A stretch of 14,660 bases of DNA from Verrucomicrobiota bacterium (GCA_013289195.1 JABDAI010000031.1:1-14660), one strand, 5' to 3'; numbered from the stretch's first letter, positions 1-9,085 are shown. The notes: generated from the letters alone by a model not told the origin. A program made the numbers and translations.

Positions 1-2655
1 GCAAGTGGTATGGGGAAAAGTACTTTAGCTCAGAATTATGGAATAAGTAAAAAACAAGAAAACTTGCAGGTCAGATGGATTAAAGGGAGGCAAATAGACG
101 GAGAATTTTTCAAATTAGCCAAGGCTTTGAAGATCCCAACTGAGGGTTTGTCTTGTGGGGAAATTAGAGATTTAGTATATGGACGATTGGAGCGAATGAC
201 AAAGGATCAAGTATTTCTTATTTTTGACAATGTTGAAGATAAAGAGAAAATAAAGCAATATTTAAAAAACCTTCCGAATAACTTAAAAATAATTATTACT
301 TCAAAGAATTCTAAGTTGTTAGACGATGTGGAACCAATTGAGATAAAAGGCTTTAAAAAACAAGAAGCAATCATTTATTTAAGAAGCGCACTCGGAAAAA
401 ATGAAGATGATGCAAAAAAATTAGTAGAAGTCGTGGGTAAGTCGCCATTCCGGTTATCAAAAACAGTGGGTTATTTTCAAAAACATAATATGAAAAGTGT
501 ACAAGATTATGTTAACAATTATGAAGCTATTAAAGCAGGATGTAATCAAGATGAAGAAATTTACCCAGAAATTGAGATGTTATTTGGGAATTTGAAAACG
601 CAGTCATCTGAGAGTTGGATGGCACTTAAGTATTTGGCATATCTCGATCCGGAAGGAGTTCCGGCAAAATCAATTCAAACACTAATGAAAAAGACAACTA
701 ATGAGATGGAGGAAATCATTAATCAATTGCGGCCACTATCTTTGGTTGATGTAGTAACCCAAGGGGATGAAATTGTATTAAAAATTAGCCATAGAATAAT
801 ACAGGAAGAAACTAGAAAAGCTTTGATTGCAGAAGATAGTACTCAAGCATCTAAAATAATAGAAAAATTGGTTGATAAATTGAACGGTTTATTACCAACT
901 TTTGATGAAAATGATAAGAATACCGAAAAAGTATTTGCACTAGTTAATCATGCAGAGATGTTGATCAAAGAAGGACAAGCCGAAAAAATACATTGTGAGG
1001 CTCTTACAGATTTGTTATCAAAGCTGGGCAGTTATTATTTTTACTTAATTTTTGATTACAGTAAAGCAATAGTTTATTGGCAAAATCTATTGGATGAACA
1101 AAAAATAATTGATCAAAAAAGTTTAATTGATTTGGCAAAAACTCGTAATGATATAGGCCATGCTTATTTGAAATTAGGAGGTACAAAAAATCTTAATGAG
1201 GCTTTAGTATATTTAAATGAGTCCTTAGAAATTAGAGAAACCCTATTTTCTAATGATCATCTTGATAAAGCAACGACACTAAATAACATAGGATTATGTT
1301 ATCAAAAATTAGGCGGTGCATCAAATCTTAGTAAAGCGTTGAGTTATTATGAGAGTTCTTTGGCTATGAGACGTAATTTATTTATTGGTAATCATACTAA
1401 AATAGCTATTGTATTAAATAATATCGGGCTTACTTATTGTGAATTAGGAGGGGCTGAGAATTATGATCAAGCATTTAAGTATTTTAAAGAAGGTTTAGAA
1501 ATGAGAAAGGCCTTATTGCCTGGCAATCATCCTGATGTTGCTCTGTCATTAAATAGCTTAGGAGTTGCATATTATGAATTAGGATGTCAAAAGAAAGGAG
1601 ATCAAAAAAACCTAAAAGAGGCATTATTCTATATGGAGAGTGCACTAAAGATGCGTCAGGCGCTATTTCCTGAGAAACATCCAAGTGTAGTAGTCTCACT
1701 CAATAATGTTGGTTTATGCTATCAAAAATTAGGGGGAAATGAGAATCTTAAAAAAGGATTAAGTTATTTCGAAAATTCATTAAAGATGACTGAGGAACTA
1801 TTTTCAGGTAATCATTTTGATGTGGAAGTTGGAATTTTATTGAACAACATCGGAAAGACATATGAAGCATTGGATGGATTAGATAATATCTATAAAGCAT
1901 TAGATTATGAAGAAAGGTCTCTGATAATATTTCAAAAAATATTTGAAAGTAATCATCCACATATAGGACATATATTGTATAATATAGGAAAAACTTATAA
2001 AAAATTCGATGACCAAAACAAAGCAATCGAATATATGAAACAAGCTTATAGTATATTGTTCAAAAAATCAGGTGCAGATCATCCAAAAACAAAGGAAATA
2101 AAGGCTGATATAGAATCAATAGATCCAAACTTTTTCAGTGGCAACCAAATTGGATCTGAATGTAGGCAAATTATTAGTTTAAGAAAAGGGATTAACAAGG
2201 ATTTATTAATCTTAAAGAAAAAAATTCAAAAAAATGTTTTAAATAAGGTTGTTAAAGCAGTTAATGATAATGGATGGAGTGCGCCGGGTCGCATTTTGAA
2301 GGAATGGGGTGTCAAAGGATATGTAGACAAGAATTATCTAAAGCGTCAATTAAGAGAATTGGGTAATGACGAAAACAATATTGAAAGTGCACAAATGTTG
2401 TGTTTTAAATCGATGAATTTGGGGATTATGAAATCTGAAAACAAGCCTTATAAGACTGTAATGGCGTTTACACAAGACCATTTCGAATTAATCAAAAAGA
2501 TAGCTGTGGAGCATCCGGAGTTTTTCGTAGATGGATCGATAGTGGAAGCTTGTGTCAGAGCGATGCCAGAAGATAAAGCATTTGAAGAACACATATTAAA
2601 ACATGTCAAATACATGGGAATGGAAAGCAGAAAAGAAAGAGATCAAACGAAATAA
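1..2655 (+). CDS. NB-ARC (STAND) ATPase with TPR repeats, 5'-partial
   Basis: The reading frame is open from base 1, so the start lies upstream. The window opens inside the P-loop: ASGMGKST ends in the Walker A GKST. With residue 1 as the Met of GMGKST, further NB-ARC marks are a Walker B-like VFLIFDN (68-74), a sensor-like LKIIITSKN (92-100) and GKSPFRL (143-149) in the place of the GLPLA motif. A winged-helix-like stretch follows (about 195-275). Seven kinesin-light-chain-type TPRs of about 45 residues run from 375 to 690, each opening with a variant of LNNIGLCYQKLGG. A charged helical tail of about 170 residues (710-881, with WSAPGRILKEWGVKGY at 756-771) matches no domain I recognise. STAND proteins are ATP switches: the repeats sense a ligand and an N-terminal effector acts. 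That effector is outside the window, so defence, signalling and host-interaction roles all remain open. The family call is secure; the function is not. Confidence 0.88.
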   Translation, partial: ASGMGKSTLAQNYGISKKQENLQVRWIKGRQIDGEFFKLAKALKIPTEGLSCGEIRDLVYGRLERMTKDQVFLIFDNVEDKEKIKQYLKNLPNNLKIIITSKNSKLLDDVEPIEIKGFKKQEAIIYLRSALGKNEDDAKKLVEVVGKSPFRLSKTVGYFQKHNMKSVQDYVNNYEAIKAGCNQDEEIYPEIEMLFGNLKTQSSESWMALKYLAYLDPEGVPAKSIQTLMKKTTNEMEEIINQLRPLSLVDVVTQGDEIVLKISHRIIQEETRKALIAEDSTQASKIIEKLVDKLNGLLPTFDENDKNTEKVFALVNHAEMLIKEGQAEKIHCEALTDLLSKLGSYYFYLIFDYSKAIVYWQNLLDEQKIIDQKSLIDLAKTRNDIGHAYLKLGGTKNLNEALVYLNESLEIRETLFSNDHLDKATTLNNIGLCYQKLGGASNLSKALSYYESSLAMRRNLFIGNHTKIAIVLNNIGLTYCELGGAENYDQAFKYFKEGLEMRKALLPGNHPDVALSLNSLGVAYYELGCQKKGDQKNLKEALFYMESALKMRQALFPEKHPSVVVSLNNVGLCYQKLGGNENLKKGLSYFENSLKMTEELFSGNHFDVEVGILLNNIGKTYEALDGLDNIYKALDYEERSLIIFQKIFESNHPHIGHILYNIGKTYKKFDDQNKAIEYMKQAYSILFKKSGADHPKTKEIKADIESIDPNFFSGNQIGSECRQIISLRKGINKDLLILKKKIQKNVLNKVVKAVNDNGWSAPGRILKEWGVKGYVDKNYLKRQLRELGNDENNIESAQMLCFKSMNLGIMKSENKPYKTVMAFTQDHFELIKKIAVEHPEFFVDGSIVEACVRAMPEDKAFEEHILKHVKYMGMESRKERDQTK

Positions 2656-2832
2656 AATTCGTAAGCTACTGATTATTAATGGCTTATTCTAAAAACTAGT
2701 CATAACACATATTGTAAGTAGTTTAATACGAGGCACTTAATTAAGTGATCAAAAATTATACTCCATTTTAAATTGCTGGTTTTTTGGATAAAAGGCCTTA
2801 GCGAAAAGATTAGAGCTCCGACCAACACGACA

Positions 2833-4043
2833 GAGACCTCTGCACAACCTTCTTGATTTTTCAAAAATTACACATAAGATATCACAATGAGCTTATTTGT
2901 ATTAGGTGCGCAAGAACGACTTGGAGAAAATAAATTAATAAAAATCGGTCAAACGATAAATTGGCAAAGATTTGAGAAATATTTCAAGGGATTTTATAAG
3001 AAAGAAATAGAAGATAAAGGAGGAAAAAGACCTTACGATGTGATAAAAATGTTCAAAGCGATAATACTGGGTCAATGGTACAGCCTAAGTGATCCAGAAT
3101 TAGAAGAAAGTTTAAGAGTAAGACTTGATTTTATGCTCTTTACAGGATTTGAACTAGGAGAAGATTTGCCAGATGAGACGACATTATGTCGATTCCGAAA
3201 TCGAATAATGGCTAATGGGGTAGATAAAAAGGCATTGGAAGAATTAAATAATCAATTAGAGAAATTAGGTCTTAAGATAAAAAAATGCATGGGAGCAATA
3301 ATAGATGCGACAATCATAGCATCAGCATCGAGAGCAAATCGAATAATAGAAATAGAAGAGGAAAAAGTCTTGGAAGAAGAACAAGAAGAAGAGGAGAAAA
3401 AAGAGTTAGAAGTACAAGAATCAGCAGATCGAGATGCGAGGTGGTTAAAGAAAGGGAAAAAAAGTTATTTTGGATATCGAGGATACGTACGAACAGATGA
3501 GGGAGATGGATATATAGAAACAGTTGAGGTCAGACCAGCCAACGAATCGGAAATAAAAATGTTAGAGAAAATGGCTGAAGGAAGTAAAGCTAAAAGAGTG
3601 TATGCGGATAAAGGATTTGCATCGAAAGAGAACCGAAAAGGATTAAAGCGAATGGGGTATCGAGATGGAATCATGGAAAAGGCCTATCGAGGAAAAGAAT
3701 TGACGGGATGGCAAAAGTTAAAAAACCGATTGATATCAATGAAAAGATTTGTAGTAGAAAGGACATTTGGAACATTAAAAAGACAGTTTAAAATAGGACG
3801 AGCGAGTTATCGAGAACGATGGCGGGTGGAAGGGCAAATGACATTAAAAGCTGCTTTTTGTTACAATTTACATAAGGCAGGGAATATTATGTCGAAAGGC
3901 CTAAAAAGAGATGAAATAAGGATGAAAATAAAGAAAAAAATAGAAAAAAATATGAGCAGACGCATAGATTTTTGGCAGAATGCTCTAAAAAAATATTCTA
4001 GCTAGGCTTAGGATGAGAATTAAGAAAGTTATGCAGAGGTCTC
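2833..4043 (+). mobile_element. IS5-family insertion sequence, apparently complete (1211 bp)
   Basis: The ends are 26-bp inverted repeats with three mismatches, at 2833-2858 and 4018-4043. The outer part reads GAGACCTCTGCA on both ends. The pentamer CGACA flanks the element directly at 2828-2832 and 4044-4048. The match extends to CGACAG if the left boundary is moved one base, so the duplication is 5 or 6 bp. The element carries one uninterrupted transposase gene. It landed about 55 bp upstream of the start of the broken AlbA_2-type gene, between that gene's promoter-like palindrome and the NB-ARC gene. Matching ends, a clear target duplication and an open transposase suggest a fairly recent insertion. 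The IS5 assignment rests on the transposase; the subgroup is not certain. Confidence 0.9.
2887..4005 (+). CDS. IS5-family DDE transposase
   Basis: This 372-residue protein catalyses cut-and-join transposition of the surrounding element. The N-terminal part (about 1-120) has the family's LFxGFELGEDLPDETTLCRFRNR-type segment (residues about 79-100), followed by the first catalytic Asp in GAIIDATI. A Glu/Lys-rich linker (about 155-185) precedes a KKGKKSYFGYRGYVRTD segment. The second Asp is in VYADKGFAS, and the catalytic Glu is in FVVERTFGTLKRQFKIGRA. The length is normal for the family and no frame break is seen, so it may be active. The ATG at 2887 lies 28 bp inside the left inverted repeat, the usual arrangement. 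No strong Shine-Dalgarno sequence precedes it. Confidence 0.93.
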   Translation: MSLFVLGAQERLGENKLIKIGQTINWQRFEKYFKGFYKKEIEDKGGKRPYDVIKMFKAIILGQWYSLSDPELEESLRVRLDFMLFTGFELGEDLPDETTLCRFRNRIMANGVDKKALEELNNQLEKLGLKIKKCMGAIIDATIIASASRANRIIEIEEEKVLEEEQEEEEKKELEVQESADRDARWLKKGKKSYFGYRGYVRTDEGDGYIETVEVRPANESEIKMLEKMAEGSKAKRVYADKGFASKENRKGLKRMGYRDGIMEKAYRGKELTGWQKLKNRLISMKRFVVERTFGTLKRQFKIGRASYRERWRVEGQMTLKAAFCYNLHKAGNIMSKGLKRDEIRMKIKKKIEKNMSRRIDFWQNALKKYSS

Positions 4044-4061
4044 CGACAGCTAATAGTATTT

Positions 4062-4099
4062 TACTAGGAAGTGTTTGACATTACTAGAACTTCCTAGTA
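4062..4099 (+). promoter_or_regulatory. 11-bp palindrome around a TTGACA box (promoter/operator candidate)
   Basis: TACTAGGAAGT at 4062-4072 is perfectly mirrored by ACTTCCTAGTA at 4089-4099, with a 16-nt centre. The centre contains a consensus -35 hexamer TTGACA (4075-4080). TTACTAG is also repeated directly at 4061-4067 and 4081-4087. A weak -10 (TATGAA, 4098-4103) at 17-bp spacing overlaps the proposed start codon at 4099. So either the transcript is leaderless or close to it, or the start or the -10 is misjudged. Symmetric sites of this kind upstream of a putative DNA-binding regulator suggest autoregulation, which is inference. Confidence 0.45.
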
Positions 4100-5521
4100 T
4101 GAAAATTGAAGAGTTCATTGGAAAAGCAGAAGGAAAGACATTGGAATTTAAGCAAGACCTTTCATCCCACAAAATGTTCTTAAAACAATAGTTGCTTTTG
4201 CAAATACCTCAGGAGGAACTATCCTGGTGGGTATTGCTGATAAGGAAAAGCATATTAAAGGCATAGAAAAACCTTTTGAAGAAGAACGATTAACAAGTCT
4301 AATTGCAGACAATATACATCCTAAACTACTTCCAAACATCGAAATTGTCAATTGGCGCAATAAAAGTTTAATTAGAATTGAGGTTTATTCTAGTCCCAAC
4401 GTTCCACATTATCTCAAAAAACAGGGTGAAAAAAATGGAATTTATGTCCGCTTAGGATCTAGTAATCGTCAAGCAGATCAAACAATGATTGAAGAACTCA
4501 AGCGCATTGCCGATAGGCAAGCATTTGATGAAATGACCAAGCCAAATTGTAGTATAGATGATATTGATTTTGAAGCAATCGAAATGCTTTTTTCTAAAAA
4601 ACGAAAACTGCACAAAAAAGATCTCACTAATCTTAAAATTATCGATTGGTATCAAAAAAAACTTGTCCCAACCGTGGGAGGGATACTTTTATTTGGGAAA
4701 AATCGCGAACAAATATTCCCTGATGCATGGATTCAATGTGCTAGGTTTCGTGGAGATGAAAAAAAAGATCTTACAGATCAACTAGATATATATGAGCACC
4801 TACCTTTTGCCATAGATCGAGCAGTTTTGTAAAAAAACATGCATTCTTAGAAGGAAAGATTGAATATATACGGAGGGAGGATCGTTGGAACATTCCGATA
4901 GAAGCGATCAGAGAAGGCGTAATTAATGCAGTAATTCATGCAGATTATTCTTTGCAAGGTATTACGCTTAAGATTGCTATATTCGATAATCGAATTGAAA
5001 TTTCAAACCCTGGATTATTCATTAATGGAATTACAGCAGAAGATATTTATGATGGAACATCAAAAATTAGGAATCGTGTATTGGCGCGCATTTTTAAAGA
5101 ATTAGGTTTAATAGAGCAATGGGGCACTGGTTTTATGAAAATAAGAGAATCCTGTGAATCCTATGGATTTCCAAATCCTATTATTGAAGAAAAAGGGGGT
5201 CCATCTATTCGTTTGACATTGTTCACGACAGAAGAAAAGACAAAAACAGATGTGACCCTAGTCGACAGAGAATTATTAATTCTTTTTAAAGGAACCGATG
5301 GTCTTTCAACTAAAGATTTAGCAGACAAACTCGAATTAACACCAAGGTCTGTACGTACTAAGTTAAATAGACTTGTGAAAATAGGTTTATTGGTACCAAT
5401 TTCTCAAAGCATAAATGACCCAACAAAAAAATACATTTTAGTAGAATCGCCAAAAATCAACTTTAATCTGCAATTTGTCCCGAACTTCTCAAATGCTAAA
5501 AAAATTACAAATTTACTGTAA
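4099..5521 (+). pseudogene. AlbA_2 / HATPase_c_4 transcriptional regulator (COG2865-like), broken by two frameshifts
   Basis: Three frame segments join into one normal-looking protein of about 473 residues. Segment 1 (ATG 4099) reads MKIEEFIGKAEGKTLEFKQD and hits a stop near 4192. Restoring one A in the run 4171-4174 continues it as LKTIVAFANTSGGTILVGI, the start of the Schlafen-like AlbA_2 domain. Segment 2 ends at TAA 4830-4832 after AIDRAVL. Restoring one T in the run 4825-4828 leads into VKKHAFLEGKIEYI and on to the stop at 5521. The third segment has the GHKL-like N-box region REGVINAVIHADYSLQG, then EQWGTGFMKIRE, then a C-terminal winged helix around LSTKDLADKLELTPRSVRTK. Proteins of this type are predicted ATP-binding regulators, often accessory or defence-associated. 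Both breaks are one-base losses in homopolymers, so decay and sequencing error are both possible. Confidence 0.82.
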
Positions 5522-5692
5522 TTTTTAATAAATACCGCAAAATTATCATTCAGATTCCGAATGCAATGAGATTTTATTAAACAAATTTGTTAATAGAAGT
5601 ATTCATTAATCCACAAGAACTAAATCACCTGAGTTCGGGATAAGCAAAACCCTTATGCCCTCCTTATCAACAAGTTAAGAAAACCTTGCAAT

Positions 5693-5720
5693 TAAAAAAA
5701 TAGGCATCTTAATAGATGCC
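5693..5720 (-). terminator. Rho-independent terminator reading on the minus strand
   Basis: GGCATCT (5703-5709) pairs perfectly with AGATGCC (5714-5720) around a 4-nt loop. Read on the minus strand, the hairpin is followed by TATTTTTTTAA (5702 down to about 5692), the U-tract of an intrinsic terminator. There is no T-run on the plus side. It would end transcripts arriving from the right, but the only coding genes on that strand, the LRR pair, now lie beyond the IS6 remnant. The IS6 element may have been inserted between the distal LRR gene and its own terminator. The rest of 5522-5729 holds only a short AT palindrome (5580-5591) and nothing I recognise. Confidence 0.6.
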
Positions 5721-5729
5721 ATGATAAAC

Positions 5730-6468
5730 GGTTCTGTCGCATTTGTGAGATTTTGTGATTTTCAACTATGAAATTTGCTGTCATAAAATGTGGCGAAGAC
5801 ATCCTCTAATCCATTCAAAGGCTATCAATTTAACAAACATATCATCATGCAGGCCGTTTACTGGTATTGCCGTTATAGCTTGAGCTACCGAGATATTGAA
5901 AACTCATGAATGAACGAGGCGTTGAAGTTGATCACTCTACCATGCAACGCTGGGTTGCAGTCTTTATCCCTTTGATAGAGGGACAAGTTAGGCTTCGAAA
6001 GAAGCCTGTAGGTAGGTCGTGGCGGATGGACGAAACCTATATTAAGGTGAAAGGAGAATGGTGCTATTTGTATCGTGCCGTTGATAAAGAGGGCAATACT
6101 ATCGATTTTCTATTATGCAAAAATCGTGATACTGAAGCTGCTAAAGGTTTCTTCAAGAAAGCAATTGAGAATAATGGAGTCCCTCTAAAGGGGTTCGATG
6201 AATCAAGTGAATCACCCAGTAGAGCAGGACCACCGCTTGATCAAGCGGCTGACGCGACCGATGCTTGGTTTCAAATCATTATATCTGCCGGGATTACGCT
6301 GGTTGGGATTGAAATTGTAAGAATGATTAAAAAAGGTCAGCTGAAATCATCTATTTTGGGTCAAACGCCTATTGAACAATTCAGGGAACTTTTTGTATGA
6401 AATCGATACATCAGAATCAAAATTTAACACAAGCGCCTGGGCAGACATGAAATCTTTGCGAAAGAACC
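5730..6468 (+). mobile_element. IS6-family (IS26-like) element, decayed (739 bp)
   Basis: The left end starts GGTTCTGTCGCA at 5730. The complement of the right end starts GGTTCTTTCGCA at 6468. These are recognisable IS6-family termini, close to the family's GGTTCTGTTGCA ends. The length is below the usual 780-880 bp, which agrees with a deletion inside the transposase gene. No 8-bp target duplication is visible at the two flanks (TGATAAAC and GTTTTTAG), so the copy may have arisen or been remodelled by recombination. It lies between a minus-strand terminator and an IS3-like end remnant. Confidence 0.8.
5790..6400 (+). pseudogene. IS6-family transposase remnant
   Basis: The first frame (possible GTG at 5790) gives NPFKGYQFNKHIIMQAVYWY and then YRDIE. 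One base is missing at about 5898-5902, where GAA-GAA-CTC is expected, and the frame changes to continue with LMNERGVEVDHSTMQRWV. The first catalytic Asp is present in WRMDETYIKVKGEW. After NNGVPLK (about 6190) roughly 55-60 codons are missing, including the second Asp. A third frame then gives VEQDHRLIKRLTRPMLGFKS (about 6219-6278), with the catalytic Glu. Another one-base loss near 6281-6284 returns to the earlier frame, reading SAGITLVGIEIVRMIKKGQL to the stop at 6400. It cannot make an active transposase. The uninterrupted frame from 5906 encodes a nonsense middle section (residues about 97-124) and should not be read as a new protein. Confidence 0.85.
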
Positions 6469-6473
6469 GTTTT

Positions 6474-6519
6474 TAGTGGTTATTTCCACCTTAAACAAGT
6501 GTCCAGTTTTCGGGGTCCA
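6474..6519. mobile_element. Possible IS3-family end remnant
   Basis: On the minus strand this stretch begins TGGACCCCGAAAACTGGACA and continues to a GTGGAAATAACCAC hairpin-like segment. A TGGACCCC-type terminus followed by a short leader resembles ends of IS3-family elements. No transposase sequence accompanies it; the IS6 end begins 5 bp away. It probably marks an older insertion largely removed when the IS6 copy arrived. The identification rests on the terminus alone. Confidence 0.35.
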
Positions 6520-6564
6520 CTATAACCCTTAATAGAGAAAATTCGTATACCCAATTAAACTTGA

Positions 6565-9012
6565 TTATCGATAAAGAAACTCAAAATTTTGCACAACGCG
6601 TGGACAGGTGAAAACGACTGGTTTTTGACTCAAAGTTCCCGCAGCAAATATAAATTTTTTAACTTCGTTTTCAATTTCGAGTCTGGCCTGATGCCCATTG
6701 ATAGAGAGCATTTTAAGATTAGTAAATAACAATGGTGCTTCAAATACGACATTGCGTTCAAGATTACCAATAACGAGCGTTTCAAGTTTATCCAGTGACT
6801 TTAGTTTCAGTAAGTTTTTGCCAGCAATTGTCCCTAATGTCAGTGTTTTTAGACTATGATATGTCCCTAATAACTCAAAATTGGCTCCGTATTCAATATA
6901 TTCGATAGAAAGATTAGTAAGACCTGATAGGGAATTCAGATCACAATCAATATTATTTTCATCATTATTAATCTTAATACTACCAATAAAAAAACTCTTA
7001 AGATTACAATATTGCGGAGGCAGTTTGAACTGACCAGGCAAATTTTTGATGGTAATTTTTGTAAGATTACCAAATTTACTAAATAATTGGAAGGTGGTAT
7101 TATTTTCAATCGAAAGTTCGCTAAGTTGATTCATTGAGCCTGGTAATTCGATTATGGCTTTATGCCCAATATGGCCAATAGAAAAACTTTTGAGATTTTT
7201 AAGTGAAGAAGGTAACTTAAGAGTAGCGCTATTACCAATCTTTTTTATAACAAGACTTCCAAGACTATCAGGCAATTTGAGATCAACTTCATTACAAATG
7301 GAATTAATAGTAAGTGTTAAGCCTTGATTACATTGATCGGGTAATTTAAGTTTACTTTTAGCGAGCATTTTTCCAATAGTCAGGTGAGTTAAATCCGGTG
7401 GTAAATTTGATAAATTTAATGTCTTTCTAAAACAAATTTGTCCAATAAATAAATTTTTGAGCGAAGTGGGTAGCTTTAGGAGAGAATCACTATCAATTTT
7501 ACCAATAGAAAAGTCCTGCAGTTCATTCGGCAGACTGGGAATCGAGTTAACATTAATTTGGTTTATACTAGAGGCCTCTCCAATCGAGAGACTTTTAATC
7601 GTATTGGGTAAATTTAGGGTAGCGTTAACAACAATTATTCCAATCGTAAGCTTTGTCAACGAAGTCTCTAATTCGAGAGCAACGTTTTCACCAATTCTAT
7701 CAATAGCAAGCTCTAAAAGTGAACTAGGCAATTCAAGAACAACATTACCCTGAATTTCATTAATAATAAGACTTTTAATATTTAATGCTGCTAACTTTAT
7801 TCTATCATCTTTCCAAATCTTCTGAATAAAAAGATTAGTCAGTGACTTTGATAGATTAAAACAAATATTATTTGAAATTTCTTTTAAAATCAAGCAACTC
7901 GCTAGATTTTTTAAAGATTTTTCTAGATTGAGTTTGGCGTTACTTCCTATTTTATTAATAGTAAGTTTTACGAGATTAGGACATTCAACGGACTCTGGTA
8001 ATTCGAAGATAACATCTTGATTAATTTCCTTAATAAAAAGACTTATAATCGATTTTGGTAAAATGAGTAAGACATCTTTCCAAATATTCCCGATCGTGCA
8101 ATTAAGAAGATTATTGGATTCACTAGAAAGACTAGTCAAACTCTTGGGATAAATATTTTTAATCGAAATGGCCTTAAGATTATTACACGAATGTGGTAAT
8201 AGCATAATCATCTTTGAATGAATTGTTCCAACAAAAAGCTCCGTAAGGCTGTCGCAGAAATCTGGGAACCGAAACAATGCATGTTCTTCAAAAATATTAA
8301 TATCTCCAATAAAGAGGCTTTTTAAGCAATTGCATTTTTGAAAAACTGTCGTGAGTAATCCAGATATTGAACCAGAATTATCTTCCGTGATGGTAATTTT
8401 GCTAATATCTAATTTCTTAATTTTAGGAGCAATTCCTGAGAATGCAATTGTGGCAGACAATGCGATTAAGTCATCGAGGTCGGTAGAGGTTGCTTTTAAA
8501 GTTATCGTTGATTGATTTTTAAGAAATAATTCATTCACTAACAAATCGTCTATTTCGTCGAGAGTAGTAACAAAATTCACTTCCGGCTTTACTGTTTTAA
8601 CAAATTTAATTTTGTCATCAAAACATTTAATAACATCTGTATCAATATCAGCACATTTAAAAGAAACGACTGCTTTTTTTAGGAAAGGACTTTTTTTCTT
8701 ATGATTAGTATCAGTAGTAAGATAATCACAGGCATTTAAAGAAAGAGCATAAAATCCTTTTGCTACTAATCGAAGCATACACATCGCTTCAAAATCACAT
8801 TTATTTATTATTGTTACGATTAAATGAATTAGATTTAAATATTCAAATCCAAAAAGAGATTGCGTTATATGTTTAATGCTTAATGCATATTGCTGCTTTG
8901 CATCTAAGGCACGAGAAGCATTGGCTTTTTGATTCGTAACCTGAAGTTTACTTACCAATGATTCAGGTTTTCCGTTAATTGTATTAAACCTCTTGTTCGT
9001 TTCTATATTCAT
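6565..9012 (-). CDS. LRR-like repeat protein with N-terminal F-box-like motif (815 aa)
   Basis: No named family is certain. Residues 57-92 resemble an F-box: hydrophobic helices, then CDFEAMCMLRLVAKGFYAL, where the LRLVxKxFxxL pattern is the usual F-box core. A conserved AVVSFKC (114-120) follows. A cap-like stretch (about 170-206) precedes about two dozen leucine-rich units of 20-25 residues (225-775). The unit consensus is roughly LPxSLxxLxIGxIxxxAxLxL, resembling the bacterial LPX-type LRR or the amoebal FNIP repeat but with Ile where LRRs keep Asn. The end has a cap with SINGHQARLEIENEV. There is no signal peptide or membrane segment. The design recalls F-box/LRR effectors such as Ralstonia GALA proteins, which recruit host SCF ubiquitin ligases; this role is inferred. 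It is a paralogue of the upstream gene (57-bp gap). The ATG at 9012 has no clear Shine-Dalgarno sequence. Confidence 0.85.
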   Translation of the reverse strand: MNIETNKRFNTINGKPESLVSKLQVTNQKANASRALDAKQQYALSIKHITQSLFGFEYLNLIHLIVTIINKCDFEAMCMLRLVAKGFYALSLNACDYLTTDTNHKKKSPFLKKAVVSFKCADIDTDVIKCFDDKIKFVKTVKPEVNFVTTLDEIDDLLVNELFLKNQSTITLKATSTDLDDLIALSATIAFSGIAPKIKKLDISKITITEDNSGSISGLLTTVFQKCNCLKSLFIGDINIFEEHALFRFPDFCDSLTELFVGTIHSKMIMLLPHSCNNLKAISIKNIYPKSLTSLSSESNNLLNCTIGNIWKDVLLILPKSIISLFIKEINQDVIFELPESVECPNLVKLTINKIGSNAKLNLEKSLKNLASCLILKEISNNICFNLSKSLTNLFIQKIWKDDRIKLAALNIKSLIINEIQGNVVLELPSSLLELAIDRIGENVALELETSLTKLTIGIIVVNATLNLPNTIKSLSIGEASSINQINVNSIPSLPNELQDFSIGKIDSDSLLKLPTSLKNLFIGQICFRKTLNLSNLPPDLTHLTIGKMLAKSKLKLPDQCNQGLTLTINSICNEVDLKLPDSLGSLVIKKIGNSATLKLPSSLKNLKSFSIGHIGHKAIIELPGSMNQLSELSIENNTTFQLFSKFGNLTKITIKNLPGQFKLPPQYCNLKSFFIGSIKINNDENNIDCDLNSLSGLTNLSIEYIEYGANFELLGTYHSLKTLTLGTIAGKNLLKLKSLDKLETLVIGNLERNVVFEAPLLFTNLKMLSINGHQARLEIENEVKKFIFAAGTLSQKPVVFTCPRVVQNFEFLYR

Positions 9013-9056
9013 ATTTTATTCTACAACTACTAGGATTGTGATATTGATTTGCTTTT

Positions 9057-9085
9057 ATTATAACAAAACTTAAACAGATTCTCTA
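9057..9085 (-). promoter_or_regulatory. Candidate promoter for the 815-aa LRR-like gene
   Basis: On the minus strand a consensus -10 TATAAT lies at 9062-9057, 44 bp before the ATG at 9012. A 4-of-6 -35 match (TAGAGA, 9085-9080) sits 17 bp upstream, inside the end of the preceding gene. It could give the downstream gene its own transcript besides readthrough from the 1192-aa gene. In AT-rich DNA a TATAAT can occur by chance. Confidence 0.4.

Noticed and set aside
1004..2026. Minus-strand open frames of 60-92 codons opposite the NB-ARC/TPR gene
   Set aside because: They are antisense to well-supported TPR coding sequence, and their products look like low-complexity complements of the repeats without any recognisable domain.
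2734..2747. CACTTAATTAAGTG palindrome after the NB-ARC gene as a terminator
   Set aside because: It is a loop-less AT-rich palindrome with no T-run next to it on either strand; it is too weak to call.
6190..6280. Novel C-terminal domain in the open frame from 5906
   Set aside because: The peptide there is IS6 transposase sequence read in the wrong frame; the neighbouring frame gives the conserved VEQDHRLIKR segment.
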